Source of the DNA: an uncultured Pseudomonadota bacterium
GTDB lineage: Bacteria > Pseudomonadota > Alphaproteobacteria > RF32 > CAG-239
Assembly (NCBI GenBank): GCA_902495305.1
Contig: CABUWG010000015.1
Span: 1 to 41,008 of the forward strand
Length of the DNA stretch: 41,008 nt
Reading direction: 5' to 3'
Both the position numbers and the translations under genes were made by a program. Positions 40,566-41,008 of this stretch are shown piece by piece. The first letter of the stretch is position 1; each line of letters begins with the position of its first letter. Under the pieces are notes generated by a model that did no database searches, had not been told where the DNA came from, and worked only from the letters and a program-made list of their open reading frames with translations.

Positions 40566-41008
40566 TTAATTGCAAGAAATCGTTGCACTTGTATTCTTAT
40601 GGGGTTCATTCGGATTATGGCAGGTTACGCTGACCGTTCCGTTGCAGGCATTTATTACACTACTGCAAAGCGGCCAATCGCTGTGTTCATTCAAACATTT
40701 GTTATACCACACACTTCCGGCCCAACTGCAGCCATAATTCTGAATGATTCCGCTTGTATCACAGCATGCCACGCCGGAGCTCCCAGAGCTACCCCCGCCG
40801 GAAGAACACCCGGAACCGCCGCATTGAGGATCACAAGATTCTATCGTTCCGTCTTTGCAGCAATCGCCATGACAGGTTGAGTGAACGGAACACCAGTTTG
40901 ACGACGAAGATGTACAGCAGGATTCACATCTTCTGCATGAACCGCCGCATCCATCGGATATAGTGTAAGACCCGCAGGAACAAGAACTTGTCGTATCAGA
41001 ACAACTCG
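40566..41008 (-). CDS. Cysteine-rich secreted protein, C-terminal part (member D, cut by window edge)
   Basis: The minus-strand frame is open from the right window edge to the TAA at 40566-40568; the N-terminus is outside. About 147 residues are visible, starting with SCSDTTSSCSCGSY, a GCGGSCRRCESCC unit that resembles the ECGSxCxxC repeats of the other members, and a Gly/Ser-rich hinge (GSGCSSGGGSSGSSG). A private C-terminus follows with CCDTSGIIQNYGCSWAG and ends ATISCN. The internal GTG at 40772 should not be taken as the start. It is more diverged than the other members, so family membership is probable rather than certain. Function unknown. Confidence 0.75.
   Translation of the reverse strand, partial: SCSDTTSSCSCGSYTISDGCGGSCRRCESCCTSSSSNWCSVHSTCHGDCCKDGTIESCDPQCGGSGCSSGGGSSGSSGVACCDTSGIIQNYGCSWAGSVWYNKCLNEHSDWPLCSSVINACNGTVSVTCHNPNEPHKNTSATISCN

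Noticed and set aside
40566..40772. Separate 68-residue protein starting at GTG 40772
   Set aside because: The frame continues upstream without a stop to the window edge, so this is the end of a longer cysteine-rich protein.
1..41008. tRNA, rRNA, transposase, integrase or phage genes
   Set aside because: None could be recognised in the intergenic regions or coding frames, so no mobile element is claimed despite the unusual gene family.

Overview
The window is a chromosomal segment of a Gram-negative bacterium, most likely an alphaproteobacterium. It encodes LPS and outer-membrane functions (kdsB, lpxD, bamA), an FtsZ with a long acidic linker, a YbjN-type protein, and the order plsY-dprA-topA. 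Base composition is moderate with AT-rich spacers. The odd secreted protein family described below suggests an uncultured host-associated lineage, but that is inference; I cannot name a genus from the sequence alone.

Layout. (1) 1-765: tail of a cysteine-rich secreted protein. (2) 800-5481: ybjN-like gene, lgt, a degenerate GGDEF membrane protein, queA, kdsB. (3) 5480-7706: a 109-bp imperfect palindrome, a complete cysteine-rich gene (A), its structured leader and promoter, and a purine-rich tract. (4) 7707-15915: division and cell-wall cluster mraY-ftsW-murG-murB-ftsQ-ftsA-ftsZ, without murD or murC. (5) 16035-17912: a second complete cysteine-rich gene (B) with its own leader, promoter and purine-rich tract. 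(6) 17913-22285: small membrane protein, U32/TrhP-like protein, DUF3108 protein, ddl, miaA. (7) 22388-27880: rod-shape cluster mreB-mreC-mreD-mrdA-rodA. (8) 27918-32489: tiny lipoprotein; then topA, dprA and plsY on the minus strand. (9) 32684-40514: pyrH-frr-uppS-cdsA-rseP-bamA-lpxD-fabZ, without dxr or skp. (10) 40566-41008: C-terminal part of another cysteine-rich protein.

How it fits together. Most of the window builds and divides the envelope. KdsB and LpxD supply LPS precursors. Lgt, RseP and BamA handle lipoproteins, envelope stress and outer-membrane insertion. UppS and MraY supply and load undecaprenyl carrier lipid, and MurG, MurB, Ddl, PBP2, RodA, FtsW and Mre/Fts proteins make and place peptidoglycan.

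The unusual element is the cysteine-rich family: four genes or fragments in 41 kb, three of them at places where a conserved envelope gene cluster is interrupted. The two complete members share a signal peptide and N-terminal domain, then carry CxxC-type repeats, then end in unrelated C-termini. Members 1 and B share a 61-codon block identical in protein but with 12 synonymous differences. Both complete genes have strong sigma70-like promoters, folded but different leaders, and an upstream purine-rich tract opening with the same ~26-bp motif. This looks like a modular surface or secreted protein system, possibly diversifying by recombination.
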